From the NCBI RefSeq assembly GCF_000708675.1, contig NZ_JELR01000001.1, positions 868,001-932,000 on the forward strand: a stretch of DNA of 64,000 nt, in the 5' to 3' direction. Below are positions 43,000-50,945 of this stretch, piece by piece. Below the pieces are notes generated by a model that saw only the letters and a list, made by a program, of their open reading frames with translations, did no database searches and was not told where the DNA came from. The stretch comes from Microbulbifer sp. HZ11 (GTDB lineage Bacteria > Pseudomonadota > Gammaproteobacteria > Pseudomonadales > Cellvibrionaceae). Position 1 is the stretch's first letter. Each line of letters begins with the position of its first letter. The position numbers were made by a program, and so were the translations under genes.

Positions 43000-43389
43000 T
43001 CACAGAGATTTGACCCGCCCCTCCCCTCTTGCGCCGCCGCCTTCCTGTGCGGTTTTCCGTGCGTGACACGACTTACAGAGCCATTGAAGGTTACCGACAT
43101 CGTCCGAACCACCACGGGATCGCGGCACCTTGTGGTCACACTCAGTGCCCTCAGTGACACGACCGAGCTTTGTGCAGTGCTCGCACAGCCCGTTCGCCAA
43201 TCGCTTTACGATTTCGCGATTGCGTAAATACTCTTTGCTTTTGTACCGGCGATTCGCCTGCTCACCCAGGCGCTTCTGGTATGCGCCCCAGTTAGTCGCC
43301 AGATCCAGATGCTGGTCGCAGTAACCGTTGCTATTGGAATGCGCACGCTTGCACTTGCGACACGGCGTCTTAGCCTTGACCGGCATCAC
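43000..43389 (-). CDS. HNH endonuclease
   Basis: This 129-residue protein has an HNH nuclease core: two zinc-binding CxxC pairs (CEHC and CKSC) flank ECDHKVPRSRGGSDDVGNLQWLC. An extra N-terminal CxxC (CRKCKRAH) is present. HNH proteins beside terminase genes assist cos or genome-end cutting in many HK97-like phages. It overlaps the Rz gene by 4 nt. Confidence 0.9.
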   Translation of the reverse strand: MMPVKAKTPCRKCKRAHSNSNGYCDQHLDLATNWGAYQKRLGEQANRRYKSKEYLRNREIVKRLANGLCEHCTKLGRVTEGTECDHKVPRSRGGSDDVGNLQWLCKSCHARKTAQEGGGARGEGRVKSL

Positions 43390-43874
43390 TCACCACCAAT
43401 ACAAACCGAGCGCACATACTCTTGTAGCGCACTCAGTTGTCGGATTGCTTTATCTCCTCGCTCGGTGAGCGTGAGAATTTCTGCAGCAGCTCGCTCGTCA
43501 ATGTCGGCTCTGCTGGTTGCATTAGTGCTGCCGGTGGTGCCGGGATTGCCGGGCACACTGGTTGCGGGGCACTTTGCAGGAATTGACAGCCGGATAGCGC
43601 CGCGCTGCAAATCAGCGCGCAGACGGTCATTCTCCGCTTGTGCATCTTTCAGCTCCTTGGTGTAGCGCGCATCGATCGTCGCCACTTTATTCCGGTACAG
43701 GGATTCAAGCCGATCAACTAGGTCACGCGCTTCATTCAGCGCTTCCGCCTGCTCACGGCGATACTTCTCATGCTTGATCGTGAGACGCCAGCCCTGAACC
43801 TTCCAGCCAGCACTGAACGCCACCACCAACGCCAGGAAAGCGACGAGAACCTTTTGTCTCAGCGTCCCAGGCAT
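43386..43874 (-). CDS. Rz-like inner-membrane spanin
   Basis: The 162-residue product has an N-terminal membrane anchor (VLVAFLALVVAFSAGWKVQGW) and a periplasmic coiled coil (EQAEALNEARDLVDRLESLYRN), as in Rz i-spanins. Its reading frame contains the whole Rz1-like gene in another frame. With Rz1 it fuses inner and outer membranes at the end of lysis. Confidence 0.88.
   Translation of the reverse strand: MPGTLRQKVLVAFLALVVAFSAGWKVQGWRLTIKHEKYRREQAEALNEARDLVDRLESLYRNKVATIDARYTKELKDAQAENDRLRADLQRGAIRLSIPAKCPATSVPGNPGTTGSTNATSRADIDERAAAEILTLTERGDKAIRQLSALQEYVRSVCIGGE
43433..43645 (-). CDS. Rz1-like outer-membrane spanin lipoprotein, nested in Rz
   Basis: This 70-residue frame lies entirely within Rz in the +1 frame. 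It encodes a lipoprotein signal (VCALICSAALSGC, lipobox LSGC) and a Pro-rich mature part (PQPVCPAIPAPPAALMQPAEP). Both features are those of Rz1 o-spanins. Full embedding is the lambda-type arrangement. Confidence 0.88.
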   Translation of the reverse strand: MHKRRMTVCALICSAALSGCQFLQSAPQPVCPAIPAPPAALMQPAEPTLTSELLQKFSRSPSEEIKQSDN

Positions 43875-44326
43875 AGTTGCAATTCCGCTTCACGCCGACG
43901 AACCAGTCCCGCCAGCCGTTGACCGCCGGCATAAACCCACCGGCGCAGTTCTGGGCACCATTCACCAGGCGCCGCGCCCGCATTCAATTTCCGCATCAGC
44001 GTCGATCCGCATGCAGCACCAGCACCGACGTTGTAGGACCAGCTCACTAGAGCTGCCCATTCGTGCGGCTGCAGTTCAGGTTCAACGCAGGCGGCCAATC
44101 CAGTGAGCGCCTGTTGCATATCATCCCGCAACAGCTGCTCGCACTCGGCAACACTCTTCGTCTGGCCCATGGACGCCGTCAGCGTATGGCCATAGCAAAC
44201 CGTCGGGATTTGAATCGGGTCGAGATAGGCCGTTGTGCGCAGTCCTTCAAACTGCATAACGACAGGCGCAGCAACACTCAGCGCACCGGCAGCAGCAATA
44301 GCCGCAACTCGCTTACTGACTCGCAT
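43859..44326 (-). CDS. SAR-type endolysin, GH24 lysozyme family
   Basis: The 155-residue muramidase has the GH24 catalytic triad with T4-like spacing: E27, D36 and T42 (E-8-D-5-T). The N-terminus (VAAIAAAGALSVAAPVVM) is a weakly hydrophobic Ala/Gly-rich signal-anchor-release segment. It would be exported by Sec and released on membrane depolarisation by the holin. It overlaps the holin and Rz genes by about 15 nt each. Confidence 0.92.
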   Translation of the reverse strand: MRVSKRVAAIAAAGALSVAAPVVMQFEGLRTTAYLDPIQIPTVCYGHTLTASMGQTKSVAECEQLLRDDMQQALTGLAACVEPELQPHEWAALVSWSYNVGAGAACGSTLMRKLNAGAAPGEWCPELRRWVYAGGQRLAGLVRRREAELQLCLGR

Positions 44327-44534
44327 CGCCGAACTTACCCTTGGCCCAACGCCAAAAAGAATTCACAGCCTGCCAGTGCTTTGGAAGCTGATGCAGCACC
44401 AAACCCAGCAGGTACAGAACGGTCAGCAACTGAATCCAATCATCAACCGTCATGCCAAAATACTTTGCCCCCATCACTGCCAACGGTGGCCCGACTTTCG
44501 CACCTTCTACCGCGACAGTCTGCGCTGCACTCAT
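44313..44534 (-). CDS. Holin-like membrane protein
   Basis: This 73-residue protein has one clear membrane segment (WIQLLTVLYLLGLVLHQL) and a basic C-terminus (KHWQAVNSFWRWAKGKFG). It is the first gene of the lysis cassette, directly before the endolysin. A pinholin-type function would fit the SAR endolysin; this is inference. Confidence 0.8.
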   Translation of the reverse strand: MSAAQTVAVEGAKVGPPLAVMGAKYFGMTVDDWIQLLTVLYLLGLVLHQLPKHWQAVNSFWRWAKGKFGDASQ

Positions 44535-44610
44535 TGACTTCTCCTAGCCAGAAAAAGCAACGGCGCCACTAGGGCGCCGTCGAATAGGGATGGATTGGGG
44601 TCCATGAACG

Positions 44611-44638
44611 AAAAAACCCGGCGGGGGTGCCGGGTTTT
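44611..44638. terminator. Bidirectional terminator upstream of lysis genes (tR'-like)
   Basis: AACCCGGC (44615-44622) and GCCGGGTT (44629-44636) form an 8-bp stem. Runs of T follow on both strands. It separates the antiterminator-like gene from the holin, the place where lambda has tR'. Confidence 0.8.
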
Positions 44639-44668
44639 CTCTGAAGCCAGCAATGCTAGCTTGCCTGC

Positions 44669-44697
44669 ATTCAATCACTTCATTGTCACGCGGTCAA
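44669..44697 (-). promoter_or_regulatory. Candidate late promoter (PR'-like)
   Basis: On the - strand TTGACC (44692-44697) is followed after 17 bp by TTGAAT (44669-44674). It points into the terminator and the late genes. The -10 box is imperfect, so this is a candidate only. Confidence 0.4.
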
Positions 44698-44703
44698 CAC
44701 CCT

Positions 44704-45048
44704 TCAGGAAACTTTAGGTAGAACACCGCGCAACAGCTTCGCATTAAACAAAACATGCACCCCATCAATGCGTCGATAAAGCGTACTCATCGAGATACCC
44801 AACTTTTTCGCCGCTTGACCGTGCCCCAAATACGGCGGCAAATAAAAAAGCATTACAGAGCGCCGCAGATCCTCAGGCAGCTCCAGTACAAACTGCTCAA
44901 CCTCTCGCACATCTGAATTGATCGGCACTGTGCCTTCAGCATTACCTGAACCAACCGACATGCCAAGACTCCCCAAGACAGACCCGCAGCCAACACCCTC
45001 CACTGCAGCAGCCCACTCCTGAAACCGAAAATGTACACGCTCAATCAT
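44704..45048 (-). CDS. Late antiterminator/regulator with sigma region 4-like HTH
   Basis: The product (114 aa from ATG 45048, AGGGGG at 9 nt) ends in a sigma-70 region 4-like helix-turn-helix: LPEDLRRSVMLFYLPPYLGHGQAAKKLGISMSTLYRRIDG. Position just before a terminator and the lysis cassette matches Q-type antiterminators or late activators. The exact mechanism cannot be read from sequence. Confidence 0.7.
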   Translation of the reverse strand: MIERVHFRFQEWAAAVEGVGCGSVLGSLGMSVGSGNAEGTVPINSDVREVEQFVLELPEDLRRSVMLFYLPPYLGHGQAAKKLGISMSTLYRRIDGVHVLFNAKLLRGVLPKVS

Positions 45049-45101
45049 CCTAATTGCCCCCTGCCGTTTTAATTTCTGATTCAGATACATTCGGACACAA
45101 T

Positions 45102-45380
45102 TCGGAGACAGGACTTATACCCCCTCCGAGACTACAGACCGCATGGTTATTAGATATTGTGTGAATTTCGGAGACTCGGATACCCAACGCCTCACGCACG
45201 CGAAAAAATTTTTTATAGATTAGGAAGTCGAGAGTTAATAATCCGCGCACACATGCGTACGCGCGCGCGAGAAAAACCCCTCCGAGGTCTCCGAAAAACT
45301 CTGAAACGCAGATATGACGCGGGCTGCAGTCTCGGAGGGGGTCACAAGAAGGCCTCCGAATGCCCTCCGAAGCACTCCGA
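45102..45380. repeat. Cluster of nine TCGGAG/CTCCGA hexamers, candidate phage origin
   Basis: The gene-free stretch 45049-45384 holds TCGGAG at 45102, 45168 and 45332, and CTCCGA at 45124, 45280, 45289, 45354, 45365 and 45375. The last three are 10-11 bp apart, about one DNA turn. Chance would give well under one copy in this length. An A+T-rich block (about 45201-45240) and an alternating purine-pyrimidine tract (about 45245-45270) lie between the two halves. This is the usual picture of an iteron-like origin. Binding sites for a late regulator are the alternative. Confidence 0.6.
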
Positions 45381-45384
45381 GACA

Positions 45385-47136
45385 TCATGGGGTTACCTCC
45401 GCAAAGGCACCGATATGATCCCGGAAATACTTCACACACTCCGACAGCCATTCGTGCTGGGTCTTGTCGTGCGGCTGCTCGTGCACAAAGAAGAAAGTAC
45501 CGGTAACACTCTTTTTCGGTGGCTTGCCAAACCCGCCAGGGGAATCGTAATAACGATTAGGCTTGCGATCCAACTCCCGGGCAGCATTCTCCAGGAACTT
45601 GTCGCGTCGCAGCGGCGAACCAGCATACGACTCTTTACACCACATCGCATAGGCCACAAACAAATCATTCGTCAGGCAGCTACAGTACGGTACATCCAAC
45701 TCTTCCGCCTTCCACTCCTTCAGGAACCGCTCCCAGCTCGGCAAGCCGAAGTCAATCAGGCTCTGCTTAGCAGCCGTTACCGGCGGCTCCGTGTGAGGAT
45801 GGAAGTCACCGAGGTCCACCGCCAACAACCAGGCATAAAAGGCTTCAGCACCGCCATATTCGAGCTCAGCCGGTACCGCCTTTTTTAATTCTTCAGATAA
45901 CTTCTTCTCAGGCCAGACCACCAGAAATCGACGATCGGAACCCTCAACAGGGAATGGAAGGATCTCGTTCGAGAGAAAGACAGCGTTCATATAGTTCGCC
46001 TCTTCCCACCCGCTCACAAACTTCTTCTCAATCCGGACTGTCTTGCCGGTGATCATCTGCTTCAATGATCCTTGGTGCGAGTACTTGCTCGACCGCGAAA
46101 AAATCTCCTCAAACACACCGTACAGAAGGTTCGACATCCAGTCCGTGTACTGCCCTTCCATCTGCTGCTGCCCGAGCGTCCGACTGTACTCACCGTAGAC
46201 CGCACGCATCACCACATCAAAGAACAGCGACTTACCCGATCCATGCACCGAGCTATGCATCAACACAGCCGACGCCATCTTTGAACCGAGATGCTGCAAC
46301 GGGTACGCCAGCCAGCGGATCAACCACTCCCAAACCTCGTTATCCTCATTGCACAACTGCCACAGCAGATGCCGGATATGTCGACACTTTTTGTCGTCTC
46401 GCTTTGGCTTCAGAGGCAGACCGCGGAACATATTGATATGCGTATCCGGATCCACCTGGCGCGATGGGTCAAACACCAGATTCTCTTTATCCACCATGCG
46501 GCGATCCGGGTGCTTGTACCAGATGTCATACGAATCGGGATATGCGTGGCGGATATCCTGCAATCGCTCCAACGTGCGCCGCTTGGCATCCCACGCCGTA
46601 TCGGAAACCTCAAGATAGGTAAACCGCTCCAACATCTCGCCCACTCCCCCGGCCCCCTTGTGGGCGGCCTGGCGCGCAGCGATAAACCGCTTCACATCGA
46701 GCTCTAGCACCTTGCGCTTTTCAGTGGAATCCATGAACTCTTTGCATACTTTGGGCCCTACTTCCGCACGGAACGCAGCAGCCTTCAGTTCACGATGCAA
46801 ATGCTCGTCCCATACCTTGGTAGTGCCAGAAATCAGCGCAAAACGCTTCAGTGCATCCTCAAAGGTAATTTCGCGCGCCTCCGCAACAACAGAGGGTGCG
46901 GGAGATTCAGCAGCTTCAGATTCAGAATACTCAGGCGGGATATCATCCAGCGGCGGAGCACCCGGTACCGGCGCGGCCTCCGCTTGAGATGGGTGCGGGA
47001 AGACAATCACATTGTCAGCGCCCGCCTGGACCCTAGATATAAACTGATCCCACTGCCGCCTCACCTCCCCGAGGCCATGCCGACAGTGAATATCGTTAAA
47101 ATCCAATCCCTGATCTTTTTTATTTTCTGTTGTCAC
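45385..47136 (-). CDS. Phage primase-helicase (DUF5906/P4-type helicase)
   Basis: The 583-residue protein has a superfamily 3-like helicase core. VLMHSSVHGSGKSLFF contains Walker A (GSGKS, about 298-302), and LYGVFEEIFSRSSKY is the Walker B region. LSNEILPFPVEGSDRRFLVVWPE corresponds to the sensor/arginine region. The N-terminal 130 residues are acidic and Pro-rich. It starts at a GTG overlapping the toprim gene's stop. It should unwind phage DNA at the origin, perhaps at the repeats just downstream. Confidence 0.85.
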   Translation of the reverse strand: MTTENKKDQGLDFNDIHCRHGLGEVRRQWDQFISRVQAGADNVIVFPHPSQAEAAPVPGAPPLDDIPPEYSESEAAESPAPSVVAEAREITFEDALKRFALISGTTKVWDEHLHRELKAAAFRAEVGPKVCKEFMDSTEKRKVLELDVKRFIAARQAAHKGAGGVGEMLERFTYLEVSDTAWDAKRRTLERLQDIRHAYPDSYDIWYKHPDRRMVDKENLVFDPSRQVDPDTHINMFRGLPLKPKRDDKKCRHIRHLLWQLCNEDNEVWEWLIRWLAYPLQHLGSKMASAVLMHSSVHGSGKSLFFDVVMRAVYGEYSRTLGQQQMEGQYTDWMSNLLYGVFEEIFSRSSKYSHQGSLKQMITGKTVRIEKKFVSGWEEANYMNAVFLSNEILPFPVEGSDRRFLVVWPEKKLSEELKKAVPAELEYGGAEAFYAWLLAVDLGDFHPHTEPPVTAAKQSLIDFGLPSWERFLKEWKAEELDVPYCSCLTNDLFVAYAMWCKESYAGSPLRRDKFLENAARELDRKPNRYYDSPGGFGKPPKKSVTGTFFFVHEQPHDKTQHEWLSECVKYFRDHIGAFAEVTP

Positions 47137-48164
47137 GCGGCGTCCTCCAACGCATCCGCCTCAGACGGAATCCAGACCGCACCACCCACTGCCTTCGCCG
47201 CCGCTCTCGCCTTGCTCACGCCCGGGTTATCCTTGGTACCCGCGTCATCATCTGCAGCGAACACCAAGTGCTGGTCCGGGTAGCGCTCACGCAACTGCAC
47301 CGCCACCGGCATCAGGTTGCCGCAATCAAAGCAAACCACCACCGGGCAACCCGTCGCCTCACGCACACTGGCACCAGTAGCAAAGCCCTCCACCAGCACC
47401 AACGGCATACGCGGATCCGGCTGACCGAGCCAGGCAAACAGACCACTCTTGCGACCACCGCGCAGAAACAGCTTCTTACCCTTCGGCGTGATCACCTGCA
47501 GGTTCCACAGATTACCGTCGATATCGACTAGCGGCAGCGCAAAGAACCCCTTTTTGAAATAGTGGAACTTCGGCTGCTGCTCTTTGGGGATATTGAAAAA
47601 CGCATTGATCTCGGCCCGATCGGTCACCCGTACCGGCCCGCCTTCCCTGTGCACGATCAGCACCGGGGAATGGAAAAACTTCATACCGTGAGACTGGATC
47701 TTCTTCTGTCCCAGGTACTCACTGCTACCCACCGGCTTCAGATCGCCGATGATCAGGTGCGCGAGATCGGCTACCTGCCGACGCTCCTGCTGGCGTTCCG
47801 CCTCTTCACGTTGGGCATCAATCTCGCGCTGACGCTCGCGCCCCGCCTTTTCTTTGGCCCACGCCTGCTTCTCTTCTGCAGTGAGCTCACGGCGCTCGAA
47901 GGTAAAGCCCCGTTCCTTCGCCAGGGCAAACAGCGTACCAATGCCAACACCGCCAGCACCGCGCACACTCTTCCAGGTAGAGCGCGCATCTGCAGCGCGG
48001 TACTTACTGTGTCCCTTGCTCCAATCGTCCCAGGCATCAAAACCGGAATCACCAAACTCCGACTTGATCGCCATAGCCAGCCGCGCCCAGGTATCCCGGT
48101 CGCACTCAGGGTCGAGAAAACTCAACGCCCGGCACACATCGTCCAGCGTACATTGATCATGCAT
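47133..48164 (-). CDS. Toprim-domain phage primase
   Basis: This 343-residue protein begins with a PriCT-2-like helical domain (LDPECDRDTWARLAMAIKSEF, FDAWDDWSKGHSKY). A charged linker follows. The C-terminal toprim domain shows LVLVEGFATGASVREATG with the catalytic Glu and LVFAADDDAGTKDNPG with the DxD motif. It probably makes primers for phage replication with the adjacent helicase. Confidence 0.88.
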   Translation of the reverse strand: MHDQCTLDDVCRALSFLDPECDRDTWARLAMAIKSEFGDSGFDAWDDWSKGHSKYRAADARSTWKSVRGAGGVGIGTLFALAKERGFTFERRELTAEEKQAWAKEKAGRERQREIDAQREEAERQQERRQVADLAHLIIGDLKPVGSSEYLGQKKIQSHGMKFFHSPVLIVHREGGPVRVTDRAEINAFFNIPKEQQPKFHYFKKGFFALPLVDIDGNLWNLQVITPKGKKLFLRGGRKSGLFAWLGQPDPRMPLVLVEGFATGASVREATGCPVVVCFDCGNLMPVAVQLRERYPDQHLVFAADDDAGTKDNPGVSKARAAAKAVGGAVWIPSEADALEDAA

Positions 48165-48298
48165 AAAGAAATCCCCCTAAGACTCGCGCGCAGTGCGCGT
48201 AGAAAAGGCCGTCTCTCCGGCTGTCACACCACTGGGCAGGTGTCGCCATCCCCGTTATGCTCGAAAGCCCACACTCACGAACTACAGGAATCAGAAGA

Positions 48299-48508
48299 AT
48301 GACAAAGGATGTTTTTAATGACGCCGAGATCAGCGTCCCCTGCCCTCAGTGCAGCCACGAGACTGTGAAAACAATCGGTTGGCTCAAAACACAGAACCAG
48401 CTCACCTGCCTCTGCGGAGCAACTATCATGGTTGACGCAAAAGAGGCGCTCAGCGAGATCCGGCAGGCTGAAAAGGAACTTGCCGACCTCGGATCGATGT
48501 TCGAGTAA
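48299..48508 (+). CDS. Small zinc-ribbon protein
   Basis: The 69-residue product (from ATG 48299) has two CxxC-type knuckles, VPCPQCSHETVKTIGWL and LTCLCGATIMVD, then an acidic helix. Small proteins of this kind are common in prophages and plasmids. I prefer it to a 127-residue frame on the opposite strand because of the Cys pattern. It is transcribed away from the primase genes. Confidence 0.6.
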   Translation: MTKDVFNDAEISVPCPQCSHETVKTIGWLKTQNQLTCLCGATIMVDAKEALSEIRQAEKELADLGSMFE

Positions 48509-48727
48509 ATCGGCCAAGGTGCGGAGGCCGGCGCTGATAGCGCTCATATCGGCCTTCGCTTTCAAAGTGACGTTCGCTGCCATCTGGCACCCCTGTATAA
48601 ACATCCATTTGTAGTGATCAATCACAATGCCCCACGTCCGTTGGCACAATGGCCACATAACAAATACAGATTGGGGAATGGATAATGGTTATCTTTGTAC
48701 TTCTCTCACCGACCAACCCACGGCCGG

Positions 48728-48994
48728 TTAACTTGCCTCTCGAACTTCTTCAGGCTCTTCAGGACGACCGCCATATAGCCCAGCCAATTTCGGGCACAGC
48801 TGATAAGCCTTTACCGCACCGCCCGTTGCCAGCTCCGCGCGCAACGCAAGCTCAGCAGAAGCGCCGTGCTTTCCACGAACCAGATTGCTAATCGTCGGCT
48901 GTTTTACTTGCAGGGCGTTCGCCGCAGCCACCTGGCCACCGAAGTGCTCAACGAGTTTCTTGGCGGCCTCTTCGACCTGATTAAGTTTGTTCAT
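48728..48994 (-). CDS. Cro/YdaS-type regulator
   Basis: This 88-residue protein has a YdaS/Cro-like helix-turn-helix: VEHFGGQVAAANALQVKQPTISNLVRG. It is divergent from the CI-like gene and is preceded by a promoter with an operator between -35 and -10. It is the first gene toward the leftward replication pair, so it takes the position of Cro. Confidence 0.8.
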   Translation of the reverse strand: MNKLNQVEEAAKKLVEHFGGQVAAANALQVKQPTISNLVRGKHGASAELALRAELATGGAVKAYQLCPKLAGLYGGRPEEPEEVREAS

Positions 48995-49002
48995 GCGGCG
49001 AG

Positions 49003-49078
49003 AATATAAGCAAACTTATCAGCGCGTCAACAGGCAATCGATAAGCAAACTTATTAGATGGGATATAGGGCGACTTAT
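49003..49078. promoter_or_regulatory. Divergent switch region with three operators and cro promoter
   Basis: Operators: ATAAGCAAACTTAT at 49006-49019 and at 49041-49054, and a weaker match ATAGGGCGACTTAT at 49065-49078. On the - strand TTGACG (49025-49030) and TATATT (49003-49008) with a 16-bp spacer form a promoter for the Cro-type gene. The first operator sits between and over these boxes. TATAAC (49076-49081) could be the -10 of the repressor promoter. Confidence 0.75.
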
Positions 49079-49098
49079 AACATACCCTCACGAAACCT

Positions 49099-49701
49099 AT
49101 GGGGCTTGCACACGTGCTGGAACTGAAAGACAGGCTAAAAGCAGCCAGAGTTGCCGCGAAAAAAACACAGCGGGAAGTAGTTGCTGAGGTGGGCATCACC
49201 CAGCCAGCCTTGAGCGATCTGGAGCGAGGCAAATCCTACAGCAGTCGCCACTTAATCCAGCTCGCGCAATACTTGGAAGTAAGCCCTACCTGGCTTGCTA
49301 CTGGCAAAGGAGCCATGTTTGAAGATGGCCCGGCAGACAACCGAATCAGGAACATCGACACACTCCTGACCCAGGTAGGACCGGAAAAATTAGCCGATGC
49401 GGCCAGCGGGATCATTGATTTCGAGCGCCTACTCGACGGGACAGCCATCATAAGCGCTCGGGTTGCCCGGAAACTGGAGAGCCGCCTACAGCTTGAAACA
49501 GGTTGGCTAGAAGTAGACCACAGCCAACCCGGAACGAGCGAGCCGCGGACACAGTACGGTGCTAGGCAGGACCACACACTGCCCGAAGAGGTCCAGGAGC
49601 TGATTAACGTAATCAGAGAGAGAGCCCGCAATGGCTCCCTCACGGCAGAGCACGCAAATGTACTCAGAAGCAGCTTAGAACTGATGACCGGCCAAAAGTG
49701 A
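49099..49701 (+). CDS. CI-like lysogeny repressor without peptidase domain
   Basis: The 200-residue product has an N-terminal Xre helix-turn-helix (LKAARVAAKKTQREVVAEVGITQPALSDLERG). The rest is helical and lacks the Ala-Gly cleavage site and Ser/Lys dyad of S24 LexA/CI repressors. The start is ATG 49099, or GTG 49114, which has a GGGG 9 nt upstream. It is divergent from the Cro-type gene, so it is probably the maintenance repressor. Induction would need an antirepressor or another mechanism; an antirepressor-like gene is at 52624. Confidence 0.78.
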   Translation: MGLAHVLELKDRLKAARVAAKKTQREVVAEVGITQPALSDLERGKSYSSRHLIQLAQYLEVSPTWLATGKGAMFEDGPADNRIRNIDTLLTQVGPEKLADAASGIIDFERLLDGTAIISARVARKLESRLQLETGWLEVDHSQPGTSEPRTQYGARQDHTLPEEVQELINVIRERARNGSLTAEHANVLRSSLELMTGQK

Positions 49702-49711
49702 CACGCATCTA

Positions 49712-50860
49712 TTAGCCCATCGCGGTCCAGACAACCCACCCCATCCAGAGAAAAGCCAGCACCCTTGCCTTCGCACTGTATCCCTTCTTCAGCAGAAACC
49801 AGGCAAAGATGTAGGGGAAGACAACAATTCCCAGACCTAACCCGGGCCCCACCTCTCTCGCATCCTCAATAACCGGCCCCGAGGAGGCATCCAGGTAAAC
49901 TGGCTGTCTAGCACGAGGGGGAGCTTCCTTCGCAGGCCGAGCAGCGGTTTGCGGTTTAGGCTTTGGCGAGGATTTCCGGGGCTTCGGTGCAACCTCTACA
50001 AGTCGCTGAAACTCAGCCTCCCCGATTATCTCTATAGCCTGCCCACGCGCCTTATACTCTTCCGCCTTACGGTGCTTGCCACTTTTTTCCTCACCGTTCG
50101 TGCGCAGTAAATCTTGATCTCCCACCACAAGAACGGTTGTTTTCTTGGTGACATTATTCGCCACAGTAGCGCCTGCCAGACCTGCCTGATTCGCCGCCTC
50201 CATACGAGACGTATTGAGAGAACCAGTAAACACTACAACTTCACCAGACAAGGAGCCCAACTCTCTGGGCGTCTGCGCCGCGAGCTTCGGCTCGGAAAAA
50301 GGGATCCTGCGCTTACTGAGCTTGACGATATCCGGAAGTGGCAACTTATGCTCATGCGCACATGCCAGAAGTATTTCCCCAGATGCTCGGGCATCCTCTA
50401 GCGCATCATGGTGCTCAAACTTAATCTTCAGGTGCTCCGCGACGGGAGCCAGCCCGTAACCCCGCCGGGAGAACTGCGGCCATGTCCGGCGCACAACCTT
50501 GGCAGAATCCAGCCATTCCCAGGTTGGAGCGGTTAGCCCGGCCTCCTCATGCGCGCGCGTCAGCGACGATCGATCAAATGCCGTATGGCTAACAACCACA
50601 CGCCCTTCAAGTAGATCTCGAAGCTTTGGTGCGATCGTTTTGAAAACCGGAGCTTTGCGTACATGCTTCTCCGTAATTCCATGAATGGAAACATTCATCC
50701 CATCGAATGAAGACTTAGGGTTTACCAAGGTCTGCCAAGTATCCCTCAGCTCACCACCCTCAAAGATTGCCACCCCAACCTGGCAAATACTCGACACATC
50801 AGAGTTTGCGGTCTCCACGTCCACCGCAACGAACGACAAGCTCGACACATAGCTATCCAT
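49712..50860 (-). CDS. DEDDh exonuclease-BRCT protein with C-terminal membrane segments
   Basis: The protein (382 aa from ATG 50860) has a DnaQ-like exonuclease domain: FVAVDVETAN (DxE), NVSIHGITEKHVRKAP, SHTAFDRSSL and HHDALEDARASGEIL with the catalytic His and Asp. A BRCT domain follows (about 205-285: LSGEVVVFTGSLNTSRMEAANQAG). Then come a Lys/Pro/Arg-rich linker and two hydrophobic segments (LGLGIVVFPYIFAWFLL and ARVLAFLWMGWVVWTA). It converges with the repressor gene and is divergent from the early operon, sharing its operator region. It is likely an accessory prophage gene. Anti-invader DNA degradation or recombination is conceivable; the role is unknown. Confidence 0.75.
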   Translation of the reverse strand: MDSYVSSLSFVAVDVETANSDVSSICQVGVAIFEGGELRDTWQTLVNPKSSFDGMNVSIHGITEKHVRKAPVFKTIAPKLRDLLEGRVVVSHTAFDRSSLTRAHEEAGLTAPTWEWLDSAKVVRRTWPQFSRRGYGLAPVAEHLKIKFEHHDALEDARASGEILLACAHEHKLPLPDIVKLSKRRIPFSEPKLAAQTPRELGSLSGEVVVFTGSLNTSRMEAANQAGLAGATVANNVTKKTTVLVVGDQDLLRTNGEEKSGKHRKAEEYKARGQAIEIIGEAEFQRLVEVAPKPRKSSPKPKPQTAARPAKEAPPRARQPVYLDASSGPVIEDAREVGPGLGLGIVVFPYIFAWFLLKKGYSAKARVLAFLWMGWVVWTAMG

Positions 50861-50945
50861 TGCCACCGGTATCCCCCTTATTAGTTTTGTGACGGCAATC
50901 ACAAGAATACCAACGTGCAAATCTGCCCTGAAGCGAGCAAACTGA

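Noticed and set aside
48275..48658. 127-residue - strand frame opposite the zinc-ribbon gene
   Set aside because: It could be read as a helical protein (DMSAISAGLRTLADLLEHRSEVG), but the + strand frame has ordered Cys pairs. Kept as an unlikely alternative; transcript data would decide.
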